A stretch of 64,000 bases of DNA from contig CM070577.1 of assembly GCA_036346355.1 (NCBI GenBank), positions 13,081,666-13,145,665 of the forward strand. Reading direction: 5' to 3'. Numbering within the stretch: the first letter of the stretch is position 1; every line of letters begins with the position of its first letter. Shown piece by piece: positions 46,016-57,290 of this stretch. This stretch comes from Rhipidocladum racemiflorum. Its lineage: Eukaryota; Streptophyta; Magnoliopsida; Poales; Poaceae. The position numbers and the translations under genes were made by a program. The notes under the pieces were generated by a model. The model saw only the letters and a program-made list of their open reading frames with translations. It was not told the origin of the DNA and made no database searches.

Positions 46016-47484
46016 ATTTTCATCACCCTAATTATACTCTTGCGAGAAACACATGGTAACAAAGCATAACAAGTATTTCAGACAGCTAGGTAGCAATTCA
46101 TTATGCAAACAACAACCACCCTAACATCATTCTATACAATGCACTTGCCTTTACCCACAAGTAGTGGAGTGGCACAAAGTTGGAGCCACTCCAGGAGTCA
46201 CACTCAATGAAATAAGTTGCATACAATTCAAAATCATGCCACCACAGCAAGCACAAAATGTAAAATGACATCGAACCTACGACCCACTCCGAAACCCTGA
46301 AATCAGAATTCTACCAAACGAGATAGCAGGCTTCAAACGACCATAACTTGAGTTTTACAACCTCAAATCCAGTAAAAGAGGACATTTTCGTGATCTACAG
46401 GAAATTTTCCGACTTTTTCTAAGTATTGAGAAAATCTAATTCAGCCGCTAAATTGCTCTAATCTGCAAATTACCGCTGGTGCTATCAGCTGTGATAGAAA
46501 TTGGACAGCCTTCAGTAAAATGGGCATAATCATAAAAATAATGTTGTTGAAATTTAATCAAGTTGGTAAGTGACCCTAATGTGCATGTTGAATATAGTCC
46601 TTATATAAGTTGTTGTGACTTATTGAAATAATTGGGAGTATGGAATCGTGTTCCTGTAATGCTAGTACTGATCATGATTGAAAAAGTATAGAATGTTCTG
46701 TTTGATGATCTTGTTTTAGCAAGGTGTAAATAGTGAATATTGGAATCTTTAATGGTAAATGTATTGGAATACTAGAGATGGTGGGATTTATGCTGAACTT
46801 ATGTTTAAATTATTTGTATGGTCATTTGGATGAATCGGTGTGATGGTTCCTGGGGATTCAAGTTTGGAACCCAAGTTGTTCAATTGGAATCTCGCATGCG
46901 CGAGAAGTATCCATAATTGTTCTCCTCAGGTATGTGTGATGTTGTTATTCCTTTATGCTGTTATTTTTTTATTGTTACATGTTGTTGGCATTTCGGTTTC
47001 GATTTTAGCTTGCTAACTATCTGTCATGGCTGGTTTATTTATTGGAACCAATGTAAGCAATAGGTTTAGAGTTGTTGAGGTTATACTTCATTGTTTTTCC
47101 TTATGTTTATATCTTAGTTGGTGTTTAGTAGTTGATTAGAAAGTTTAAGATATTTTTGAAATTATATTTGAATTGTTTTATGAATCATAGATGAATTGCT
47201 TACTAAGAGTATGATATTTAGTTTGTGTTTTCGTGGTTTGAAAGTCTTATGTTGTCGCTGAATTTAATTATTAGAATCTCATTCTAGTTGTTTTTATGCA
47301 TGCAGATGTTGATCTTCAGGTTGTTTAGATATTTATGCTCATGTTCATGACTCATAGTTTATTGTTGGAAGTGATTTGATATGTAGAATACTTACTGATT
47401 TTTGTGGTATAATTTTTAGAATCTGTTAGTGTTTGAGCTTGTAGTAGTAACATTTAGGGCGCGTGAGGTGCCGGGTGTTACATA
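46016..47484 (+). repeat. gypsy LTR remnant
   Basis: The end gccgggtgttaca at 47484 equals in style the LTR end at 7514 (taccggggtgttaca). Text such as aacgaccataacttgagttt is of gypsy LTR type. The left edge is not defined. A gypsy pol fragment in the same orientation follows with no primer site between, so the junction reflects a deletion or a later insertion. Confidence 0.5.
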
Positions 47485-49275
47485 CCCGGAACCACACCGA
47501 TATCGAAAAGACCTATCGAATGCCACCTAATGAGCTAGCCGAGCTAAATAAGCAACTTAGGGAGCTACAGGCCTAGGGAATTATTTGGCCAAGTTCATCA
47601 CTATGGGGGTCACTTGTGTTGTTTGTGAAGAAGTATCACAATCTACGTATGTAATTGGACTATCGATGGTTAAATGAAGTGATCATCAAGCACAAGTACC
47701 CGTTCTCAAGAATTGATGATTTATTTGATCAAATGAATGGAGTTCCTGTCTTCTCCCAAATTGACCTGAGTTTAGGCTACCACCAATTAAAAATAAGATA
47801 GGGGGATATTCTAAAGACAGCCTTCTCTACTCGATATGGGTTATAGGAGTACATCGCTATGTCCTTCGGATTGACCAATGCTCCCGCATACTTTATGAAC
47901 TTGATGAATAAAGTAGTTATGGAGGTTTTGGACAGATTCATAGTTGTCTTTATAGATGTTATTCTCATATATTCGAGTAGTGAAGATGAGCATGAGTATC
48001 ATTTGAGGTTGGTCTCTGAAAAGCTCTGAAAGCACAAGTTCTACATAAAATTCAGTAAGTGTGAATTTTGGTTTAAAGAGGTTGCATTTTGGGACATGTG
48101 ATGTTCGAAGGAGTTGTGGTAGACCCGGGTAGGGTTAAGGATGTGGTTGAATAGATGCAGCCCCAGACCATTACAGATGTCCGAAACTTCCTTGGTTTGG
48201 CCTGATACTAACATCGATTCATTGAAATCTTCTCCAACATTGCAAAGCCAATGATGCAACTTCTCAAGGAGGAAAAGAAGTTTGAATGGACAGCGAAATA
48301 CGAGAAGAGTTTTCAAGAACTAAATACAAAGTTGACCTCAGCCCCCGTACTAGTCCTGTCGGATATACACAAGGATTTCGATGCTTATTGCGACACATCT
48401 CATCATGGACTTGGTTGTGTACTAATGCAAGAGCAGAAGGTTGTAGCTTATGCCTCACGATAGTTAAGAACATATGAAGTAAATTATCCTACCCATGACT
48501 TGAAGTTGGTAGCCGTGGTGCATGCCCTGAAGATTTGGCGATATTATCTTATCTGTAACTGTTGTGAAATATATATGAACTACAAGAGTTCGAATTATAT
48601 ATTCATGTAGTCAAACATCAACATAAGACAAAAAAGGTGGTTAGAATTGATCAAGGACTACGATCTTGGAATGCATTACAACCCCGAGAGAGCAAACGTC
48701 GTGGTTGATGCCCCGAGTCAAAGGTCCTATTGCAACAACCTTGTGATCAAGTAGAAACGGTTGGCTCTACATGAAGATTTTATGCATCTTAACTTAGAGT
48801 TGGTACAAGAATGATTTGTTGCTACCTTGAAAGTAAAGCCCACCTTAGAAGAGGAAATTTGGATAGCTTAAAAGAGGAGTAAGGATATCGATAGTATGAA
48901 GAACGGTGTGGTTAGGGAATTTGCTATGAATGAGCAAGGTACCATTTGGTATAGGAAGCACTTAGTGGTGCCAAACAATATGGAGCTTAAAAGGTTAATC
49001 CTTCAAGAGGCTCATGAAACACCATACACCTTACACACGGGTAGTACGAAAATGTATCAAGACATAACGGAGAGTTTTTGGTGGTCTAGAATGAAGATGG
49101 AGGGAGCAAGCTTCGTTGCTGAATGTGATGTGTGTTGAAGGGCGAAGGCCAAGCATCAATGATCTGCTGGACTCCTTCAACTATTGCAAGTAATCGAGTC
49201 GAAATGTGAAGAAGTCGGAATGGACTTTATCATCGGATTACCGAGATCGCCGAAAGGACATGATTCGATATGAAT
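47485..49275 (+). pseudogene. gypsy pol fragment: RT, RNase H, integrase finger
   Basis: RT begins at YRMPPNELAELNKQLRELQA, then HKYPFSRIDDLFDQMNGVPV, FSQIDLSLGYHQLKI, SFGLTNAPAYFMNLMNK and the catalytic box changed to FIDVILIYSS (second Asp lost). RNase H has DAYCDTSHHGLGCVLMQEQK and HDLKLVAVVHALKIWR. The integrase finger reads HETPYTLHTGSTKMYQDITE with ECDVC, and the core starts GMDFIIGLPRSPKGHDS, where the match ends at about 49272. There are more than ten stops. It is a different, older family than the 11-kb element. Confidence 0.88.
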
Positions 49276-49603
49276 TTGTTTGTGAAAATAAAAGGATGGT
49301 CGAACACATGGGGAACACTGTATTTCATTAATTATGTATCAAATATACAAAACTTCATGCACCCGCAGGAGTTCGTCTTTTCTCTTCTGCGTCTATGCTT
49401 AAGGAGAATATCTGAATAAAGATTGTGTAGGTCATTGATTCCCAGTGCCTTTGTGTGGCACCTGGTTAATTACATATGTAAGCTTGGCCTACCAGATACC
49501 TCCAATTAAGCTACGCTACTGTAGTCATCTTTATATTTATATTGCTCATCCGTATGCATGTATGGTGTTGGTGTAGATGCAAATCGTGAAGATGCGGATG
49601 TGA
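49276..49603. other. intergenic, no feature supported
   Basis: Follows the abrupt end of the gypsy integrase fragment. Nothing recognised. Confidence 0.3.
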
Positions 49604-49611
49604 TACGTGGC

Positions 49612-50560
49612 TAGGGATGAAACCGGGTCGGATACGGGCGGATATTGCTCGTACCGTATCCTAACCCATATTTTTTTCTGGATTCGGAGTCAGATACGGA
49701 TGTCCCGGATACGGATACGAATTCGGGTTATTCAGGATTCGGATACGGAGCGGATACCTGGCAGATTCGGGTCGGGATCGGATATCATAATCGGATAGTA
49801 GTATAATACATAATTATGTACGTAAAAGAAAGAATGAAGCATTAACATTACAACATTAGCTTCAAGTCATAATTATTTCAACGTAGGATAGTAGTATAGT
49901 TAGAGGTGCAAATGGGTCGGATACAAGGAGAGAGATCGAGACATAAAGAAAACAGAGAACAAGTGGAGCTTTTCCATCAAACTTAACCTTACGGAATAAA
50001 TTCCTGGAGATATTAAATAGTGTTGAACTGTCACATTCTGACAAACTAAAGACAGACTTCTCTCATAATGAGGACTACTCGGATTTGTTCGCTATGCTTC
50101 AAGTTAGCGACTCAACTAATTCCAGTAATTTGAATAGAAAAGAAGTTTATCAAATAAGTTGAACAAATCAATTTAGGTAAAGGCATTATGTCATCACTCT
50201 ATTTGTTTGTTGATAGATTTGTTGAAGTTTACTCTTAATAACGAAGTAGTGTTTTTTAGTGCCAATATCAAACAACTACTCTATCTATCCAATAATGAAC
50301 CAAATTAATGGAAGAATAACTAATTTTATCCGGATATTCGGGTCGAATATTTACCGGATATCGGGTCGGATATTGCTCTTCCCATATCCTAACCCATATT
50401 ACATGAGATTTTTCGGATACGGATCAGATATTGCTCTTCCCATATCCTAACCCATATTACACCGGATTTTTCGGATACGGATACAGATAACATCGGTACG
50501 GATTTTAAACGGATTCGGTATCGGATCGGGCGGATATTTCCTGTCCCGTTTTCACCCCTA
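49612..50560. mobile_element. Ac/Ds-like non-autonomous hAT element, 949 bp
   Basis: Ends: left tagggatgaaaccgggtcgg, right ...cccgttttcacccccta without one C (ttcaccccta). The left terminus is the Ac/Ds type tagggatgaaa. Perfect 8-bp duplication tacgtggc at 49604-49611 and 50561-50568. Subterminal parts repeat ggatacgg, tcggatat and cccatatcctaaccc. The AT-rich centre (49800-50330) has no transposase frame. Confidence 0.94.
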
Positions 50561-50568
50561 TACGTGGC

Positions 50569-52560
50569 TTTGTTTCACATATGCCTAGTCATGGTATTTC
50601 ATCGTTGTGTTTGTTCATGGAAAGGATATGCCGATGAAGAGGATGACTTTCGCCTCGTCGGTGCCCATCATGTGTACACTTATCTTCATCGGACGCGAAC
50701 ATGTGTTTTGCCTTTGCCTCATCGGTGCTCGGTATTTAGTTATGTGTCACTGACATGTGGACCCCATCTATCAGCCCCAACGAAAAATAATAAAAGTCTA
50801 ACATGTAGGTCCCACCTTTCACTCTCTCCAAGGGAAAAAATCATTTTCTTTAAATGAAAAATAAGCTTTCAACCTTAAAGAAAATGCGCCTTCTCAGTTG
50901 GAAGACATAATCCTAGAGAATATGCCATCGATGTCATCCCCCTCTTTCCTTTCCTTTTTCAATATTTTCTCAGCCGTGCTAAATTCAAATGCTTATAACT
51001 TCTTCATACAAACTCCAAATTGAGTGAAACGAGTTTATACTTTTTATAAAATCATTCTATTTCTTAATCTGCAAAAATAATTGAATTTGAGATTTGTTTG
51101 TATTCATTTTGCTCTTATTTGTGCTTTTCGATATGATGCGTGTAGACACCGACGTTCCGAAAACTTTCATCATTGAACTAGAAGATGACCAAATATTCAA
51201 CAAGCAAGGAAAGCACCACATTTAATCATATTTTAATCCATATTTCACTGCTATATATGTTTTTTTAAAACTATTATGCATACGTATAATTTCAGTAAAA
51301 ATTGTTGTGGTGGTAAGGATGATGGATGTATCCAATTGTTGCATTCACCCCACCTTAACAAATTGATACATTCACCATTGTCACCATAGTAACACTATCC
51401 ATTGTTCGTAAATATTAAAAGTGGAATTGTAGAATAGAAATGATCACTAGATGCTTAGACATACTTGTACCGATTTTTCCGACCAAATAGCTTGGATGAT
51501 GGTCAAAATGTTTAAAAATGGGAAATACTTGTGATATGGTTCAGATAAGGTACCTACGATATGTTGAGTACAGATAAAATTGGAAAAAACAAGTTTTGAA
51601 CTTGGGCGAGTGGATGTTGGGAAAGGTGTAGGTGCACACGGAGAATGTGGCAGCCTCGTCTAAGTTACTAAGGACTGATCTATTGTGCCATAGACCCAAG
51701 TATATTCGTACAACCACATGTGCCTTTACGGGAAGGCCCTAGCATAATATGTTGTCATGTTCTAGCAATTTAGTTGTAGGTTATAGTGATAGGTAGAAAT
51801 TGGGCCAGTACGGGCTTGGTACATGATGTCCATGTTTGTTTGTGCAGATGCAAAATCTTACCAACACAACTATGAGCTATTAAGGTTGGAGAACGCTCCA
51901 CCCTTGTGATGCAGATCATAGGGCGACAATTGTTATAACCAACAATTAAAAGTTTTGTCATGATCTCTTAGTCGCACGCACAAGAAAGCGTGTTATGACC
52001 GACATTAAGAGATGATCATGTAGTGTGGGTAAAGTAGTACAACATCTGCAGAGTGTAGATCTACTCAAATAGCCATGCCCCCGGTCATGGACGTCGCTTG
52101 GTTATATCCAACCATAAGTAGTTTTGTATTTTTTTATCATTGGTTTGGGAATGTATGGATAGGGAATCCATGCACAGTATGGCCAGCAAGAGTACCTTGT
52201 CGAGTGTTAATGTTTGTTGCAGCGTGCTACTTATTGTCTATGATACTCATGATTCATTACTACTTGCTTATCAAATGTCTAATGGTTTTTATAAATTCCG
52301 TTTGTAGTCTACTGCTTGTTTTTAAATAAATCTTGCCTTATGCAAATAAAGGTATGGTAGGATAGTTATCCCTTTGACATAACCTTGTATACTATATACA
52401 TTTGTGTAGAAGTCTTGTGGAGTACAATTTATGTACTCAACTATTGTTTGTTAAACATATTTAAAGGATAGAGATGGAGACCCATCATACATCTACTTTT
52501 ATGTCATGGGAATCGATGACAAAGATAACGCTTTCTAGGTTGCCCCGAATCAGTTGCTTG
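50569..52560 (+). repeat. gypsy LTR remnant, plus orientation
   Basis: Contains LTR-type sentences shared with 8946-10640: tgtagacaccgacgttcc near 51143, 'acaacatctgcagagtgta' near 52040, 'tttatgtactcaac' near 52430. Edges are not defined. No pol domains. Confidence 0.5.
51146..51208 (+). other. internal LTR exon-like segment
   Basis: After acceptor gtgtag the 63 nt read in phase 1 as Asp-Thr-Asp-Val then PKTFIIELEDDQIFNKQ and end caa g, as in the other LTRs. The donor is damaged (gaaagc). A matching terminal exon was not found. Confidence 0.3.
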
Positions 52561-53192
52561 CCTGTGGATGTGCTGAGGTACACTAGCTGAATATTGATGC
52601 CTCTTATTTTGCTTTCACTGTGCTCTTTGATATGCAAACTAATTGGCTCGTCGGCCTTGTTTCACAACTAGTCGTGTATAACTTTGAATGTTTAATATCA
52701 TGTACTACTTATTATTTATTACGTGTATGGACGTGACATATTAATGCAGCACAGTATATACATAAGGGTTGGAACGAAAATTCTAGATCCCAACATTGGG
52801 GATCGTATCTAAACAGACCATCATGCTCTGCACAAATCATTCAACTCACCTCGACTTTTCTTCTTACGATCTTGGGAAGCACTCATGTACTGGAGAGAAC
52901 ATCTTAAGTAAGCTGCCAAAACCAGGTATTCTTGTACCTCCAATGGTACAAATCAGGGAAGCAAGCACAGACGCGCAGTGTTACTCAGTACACATCTTCC
53001 TAGGATTAGATAGTAGTACAGGCGAAAATGGCTAGTGCTTATATTCCAGTACATCTCAGCTACCAGTAGCTTATTACGGTACATAGCAGCTAGCCATCTA
53101 GATCCACACAACCACCACATATCAACATGCTTATTGCCCAAGGATAAGGGGCAAGAACATAGCAGAAAGGTACCGGCTTAGTGTATTTACAG
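52561..53192 (-). other. 3' flank of COI1
   Basis: Contains the likely 3' UTR of COI1 immediately below 53193. No strong polyadenylation signal was fixed. No other gene is visible. Confidence 0.4.
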
Positions 53193-55891
53193 TCACGCAG
53201 GATACAAAGGAACCACATATTGCGGGCAGTCCAACCTCTTCCCGGCCAGGGAGTAGTATGCAAGTACCTGAGCTAGCCTATCTGCGTTGTCGGGACTGGG
53301 GGGTGTAAATTCTATGTTCCAGAATGGCCTGGCCATGAGCATGAGGTCACGACCAGTTTGGGAGGCTTTGTAGCCCTCCACCCATACGTACCTCAGGGAA
53401 GGCATATGTAGTATCGCGAGGGCCAAAGCGCCCTCACTGAAGCAACAGCTCCTTAGTTCAAGCTTCCGCAGGTTCACACATCCCGATGCAAAACGGATTA
53501 ATCCATCATCTGATTCCCCGACATTACCCAGAAGCATGTATTGGATAGTTCCACTGTACTGTCCAATATAGCCAAGGCCTACATCGGAAAGCCCCCCTGG
53601 TCTCAAGTATAGTGCAAACCTCCGAAGTTTGGTGCAGCCCCTCAGCAGGGCACGGACACCATTGTCAAGTGGCAAATCTGTTATCCTCCCTTCTCTATCA
53701 AGCAGGACAAGGCGGAAGTCACAAAGATTTTTGCAGAAAGTCCCAATAGATTCCAGGGCTCCATTTGTGATATCAGACACATATGCAGCGATGTATTCCA
53801 ATTCACGGCAACCTACGGCTACAGCCGTCAAGCCTACTTGAGAAACTCCTTGTTCTTCTTGCAAATCTGGACCATCCTCCCCTCGCTCAATTCTGAGCCT
53901 TTGTAGCTTCTTGCATGTGTCCGCAACAACCTCTAATCCTCTATCTCCAATAACATTCCTCACCTGTAGAGCACAGCACATTCACAATGTTAGTTACAAT
54001 AAAAAGGTCACTGAATATCTTGGTAATGCAGTCACCATAGGCATTACCGCAAGAACTAGTAAGTTGGGACATTTTGCAATGAGCTGGCAATGATCTTCCG
54101 TAGTGAGGAAAGTGAATTGCAAGTCCAGCTTCTTGAGTGCCGCAGAAAAAGGAAAGATGATAGGCATGTCATCTGTTCCCATGTATGTAAGTCCTAATGA
54201 GCACAGTCTTGAAGGAAAATTAAAATTCCCATGCTTGGTGAGGTCCGCTTGCTCACTGAATGCCCCTCCAGCAAATTCTTGCAATGATGTGGCCATTCGG
54301 AAAAACCCAATTAAATTTGAAAGGTCACAGTCACTAATCTTCAATGAAATCAGTGACTTGCAGTTCTTTGCAAGAAGCTCAAGGTCAGCTGGCACCACTC
54401 TAAGATCAGTCATGTGGAAGTTCAAGGTCACCAGAACAGGATTGTTGACAGCAAGGTCATGGAGCCATCCAGTGCCATTATCAGTAATTGAACATTCTTC
54501 CAGGAATAAGGTTCTCAGTGATATACTGAATTTAGTAAAACATGTTAGTGCAGTGATCTCATCACGATATTACAAGTGCGCTAAAGTATGCCAAACAAAA
54601 AGATCATAGAATAAATGCGTGAACTAAAGAGAGAAAAATGTAGCGCATGGCTGCATAAATAATCACAATTGATGTGTCCAACATGGAGTAAGAAATGTAA
54701 AACGTCTTAGAAAAATACACAATTAATGAACATATGCCAGTGTCCCCTTTGTTCTTTAAGCTTTAGTAAGTGAACTTTTTGCATTTTAGTAACTCTAGTT
54801 TTGGTATGTAGAAACATATGCAATGCTATCTAGTCAGAATGATTAAATAGGGCAATGGTAACATCAAACTAAAACTTACATGAAAAAATAACAAACTGAG
54901 ACACCTAAAAATATGGTCAGCCTGACATATTGCCACATGATACTGGCCATGATAGTGTGCTGATAACAGAAACCACCAACAAGCTAGATACACTCTTAAG
55001 TCAAAGATTGTATCCATGGAGACACATTCGCGAATTGTATCCATGGAGACACATTCGCGAGGCCATTTCACCTCTTCTATGCTACGAGTGTACAATCTCT
55101 CAATCCAGTGATGAGAGCATGCCCTACTATGGGCATCCAGATCTCGAACTACTTTTGGCAAACATCGTCCAGTGTTAGAACATGTTTCTACTTGCAGAAA
55201 CCGATGCTTAGATCGGTGCTATCCACTACACTACATCGGGACATCAACTAAACGGCAGCACAATTCTCCACCCAGTCACTATCTCCCTAACCCACAAACC
55301 CCAATTCCGGCTTACTTCTCCCACTCTCAAGATCAGAGCCAAGAGGAGTTAGCGAATCGACGAATTCCAGTACCTGCAGGAGCGAGCGACGAGGCGGAGG
55401 GCGTCTGTAGAGAAGCCGGAACACTTGTCGAGCTTGAGCTCTTGCAGCATGTGGCCGCGGGCGCGAACGAGCGCGGCTAGGTCGGCGTCGGTGACGACCA
55501 TGCGCCGCAGGTGGAGCGCCTTGAGGCACGCGAGCGGGGCGACGAGCTCGGCGACCCACGGCCGCGCGTACGCGCCCCAGTCTTCAGGGATGAGGCCGTA
55601 CATGGCGGCCCGGGGCTTCCCCTTGAGGGCGAGCGACTCGAGGTCCGGGAACCGCGCGAGCAGGCGCGCTGGGGACGCCGCGTAGCAGAAGGGCACGGTG
55701 ACGTGCTTCCGCGTGAGCGCGTCGATTCGATGCCACAGGCGGCACACCAGCGACGCCGCCTCCCGGTCGCGCGGGCCTTCCACGTACCCCATCACCAGGC
55801 GCAGCGCATCCTCAGGGACGCCGCCGCCGCCGCCGCCGCCGAAGCACAGCGCGCGGCTCAGCCGCCGCGGCACCGGCTCCTCCCCGCCCAT
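53193..55891 (-). CDS. COI1: COI1-family jasmonate receptor F-box protein, three exons, 588 aa
   Basis: Exons on the minus strand: 55891-55374, 54525-54048 and 53963-53193 (518, 478 and 771 nt; 589 codons with stop). Donors and acceptors are all GT-AG: cag|gtactg, ttcag|tatatc, gcg|gtaatg, ctacag|gtgagg. The protein has an F-box (about residues 25-66, REAASLVCRLWHRIDALTRK), then leucine-rich repeats to residue ~545. It is the substrate-binding part of an SCF ubiquitin ligase that binds JAZ repressors with jasmonoyl-isoleucine in the nucleus (family knowledge). Positions matching Arabidopsis contacts are kept: Arg94, Arg356, Tyr393, Arg416, Tyr451 and Arg503; the Trp467 position is Tyr474. Length is close to the family's ~590-597. 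Oddities: residues 173-174 (Ser-Ile) where Arg is usual, and a shortened loop near residue 545. Which cereal paralogue (COI1a, COI1b or COI2) it is stays open. Confidence 0.95.
53964..54047 (-). other. COI1 intron 2 (84 nt)
   Basis: Starts gtaatgcc and ends ctctacag, phase 0, between Ala-332 and Val-333. Confidence 0.9.
54526..55373 (-). other. COI1 intron 1 (848 nt)
   Basis: Starts gtactgg and ends aattcag. It lies within a split Arg/Ser codon (phase 2). It contains a 27-bp exact tandem duplication at 55007-55060. No exon-like segment is seen inside. Confidence 0.85.
55007..55060. repeat. 27-bp exact tandem duplication in COI1 intron 1
   Basis: The block attgtatccatggagacaca with ttcgcga appears twice with no gap (55007-55033 and 55034-55060). 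Confidence 0.9.
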
Positions 55892-56406
55892 CGATCCGGC
55901 CGGCCGGCGGATCAGGCAACCTCAGCTCGCTCCGCGCCGGCTCGCCGGGGATCTGGTCCGGCGAGGGGTGGAGACATGGGGATTTTTTTAATCCGCTCCC
56001 CTTTTCTGATAGGGTGGTGGTGCAGGAGAGGAGAGGAAGAATTATTGGAGGGAGAAGAGTGGAAAGAACTACTACGGTTGAGGGAAGGGGCGTTTACTTC
56101 CTCGCAATCCAGCTGGGATGCCGCGCCACGTCGGCTCGGGGTCAGGTGGGGAATTGCTTGGGGCACGCACACACCGCAGGCAGCGCCGCAGCGCGCTGTT
56201 GCCGGCTGGTCTGTACTGTACTACCTTCCCTTGAGGTGAACCGAACTCACGATGATGGTGGCTTTGAATGGGGAGCAATAGCAGCTGTACCATGTGAGTG
56301 TTAGTTGAAGGAGCTGATCATTATGGTCCATTTGTATCTTCTAGACATACTATGCTCGCTTGAGGTGTACCTTTTGAGTTTAGAGTTCAGTAACTTTGGT
56401 TGTTTA
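55892..56406 (-). promoter_or_regulatory. upstream region of COI1
   Basis: The translation start context is gatcgATGGGC. Upstream is GC-rich near the gene and AT-rich beyond. I could not fix a TATA box or start site. A Tourist-like MITE begins at 56407, 516 bp from the ATG. Confidence 0.4.
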
Positions 56407-56799
56407 GGTCCTGTTTGGAAGCAAAGTTTTTCAATACCATAATATTATAAAGCCATGGCTTAGAGATTGTTTTAGCATAAATACCATGGTTTCATCTACC
56501 ACCATTGAAACCATGGTTTTTCTTGGAACTACAAACTGTTTGGCTACAAAGTCTTTTGCATGGTATTTTCAAAGTATTGACATCTCTCACTCTCTACACC
56601 AACACCAAAAGCTCAAAACTCCACTTTGAGTAGAGTTTTCAATACTCCAAAAATACCATAGTATTGGCAATACCATGGTATTCAAAACAGAGTTTTTTGG
56701 GTTGCTTCCAAACACTATATTGCCAAAAATACCATGGTATTCTCCAAAACCATAGTTTTGCCTAAAAACTATGAAAATACTTTGTTGCCAAACAGGCCC
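56407..56799. mobile_element. Tourist-like MITE (PIF/Harbinger), 393 bp
   Basis: Terminal inverted repeats ggtcctgtttggaagcaaag and (reverse complement of right end) gggcctgtttggcaacaaag differ at few positions. 3-bp duplication tta on both sides (56404-56406, 56800-56802). The inner part repeats ataccatggt and tgg-rich arms. No coding capacity. Confidence 0.88.
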
Positions 56800-56802
56800 T
56801 TA

Positions 56803-57290
56803 TAGTTATGCGAGCGCTTATTTTGGTTTAGCTGTAACCGCACGGTATCGGAAAAATACATGACAACTATAGCTTTAAGATAAAGTTGAGGGTCATCATT
56901 ATCGTCGGCTTGTACCTTTTGAGTTTAGAGTGCAATAACTTTGGTTGCTTATAGTTGTGCGAGCGTATGGAAAAATTGTAGGCGGCATGATGATATGGAG
57001 AAATCTATTTTGGTTCATTTGTAATTGCACAACACATTTTAAATACATCAAATTTGTAGATTTAAGTGAAAAAGAGTAGAGGTTGCTCTCTACGCTGTCA
57101 ATACTTTTAATTATGGAGTTTGGTATAACTTCAGTAGCATGTAATTATGTATGCATGTAAAAAAGTCATAGGTGATGTGATGTGATAGAATTAGATTCTA
57201 CGCTGCAGTTAAACATGCTTTGGTTTACTTGTAATTGCATGGAGCTTCAAATACATTACTTCTGAAAACTCAAAAAAAAACTCTAAGAAA
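56803..57290. other. intergenic, short repeats of LTR-free sequence
   Basis: Two near-repeats occur: 'tttgagtttagag' with 'taactttggttg' (first at 56373-56402, again near 56918-56950), suggesting a local duplication around the MITE. Nothing else recognised. Confidence 0.35.

Noticed and set aside
46820..47310. LTR remnant tested for the same two-exon pattern
   Set aside because: A short phase-1 terminal segment can be read after tgcatgcag near 47305, but the best upstream exon ends in phase 2, so the pattern is not supported here.
53629..54609. Plus-strand open frames over COI1 exons 2 and 3
   Set aside because: Antisense shadows of the COI1 exons with no domain.
55511..56239. 242-codon plus-strand open frame
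   Set aside because: It is antisense to COI1 exon 1 and its GC-rich upstream region; no domain, and composition explains its length.
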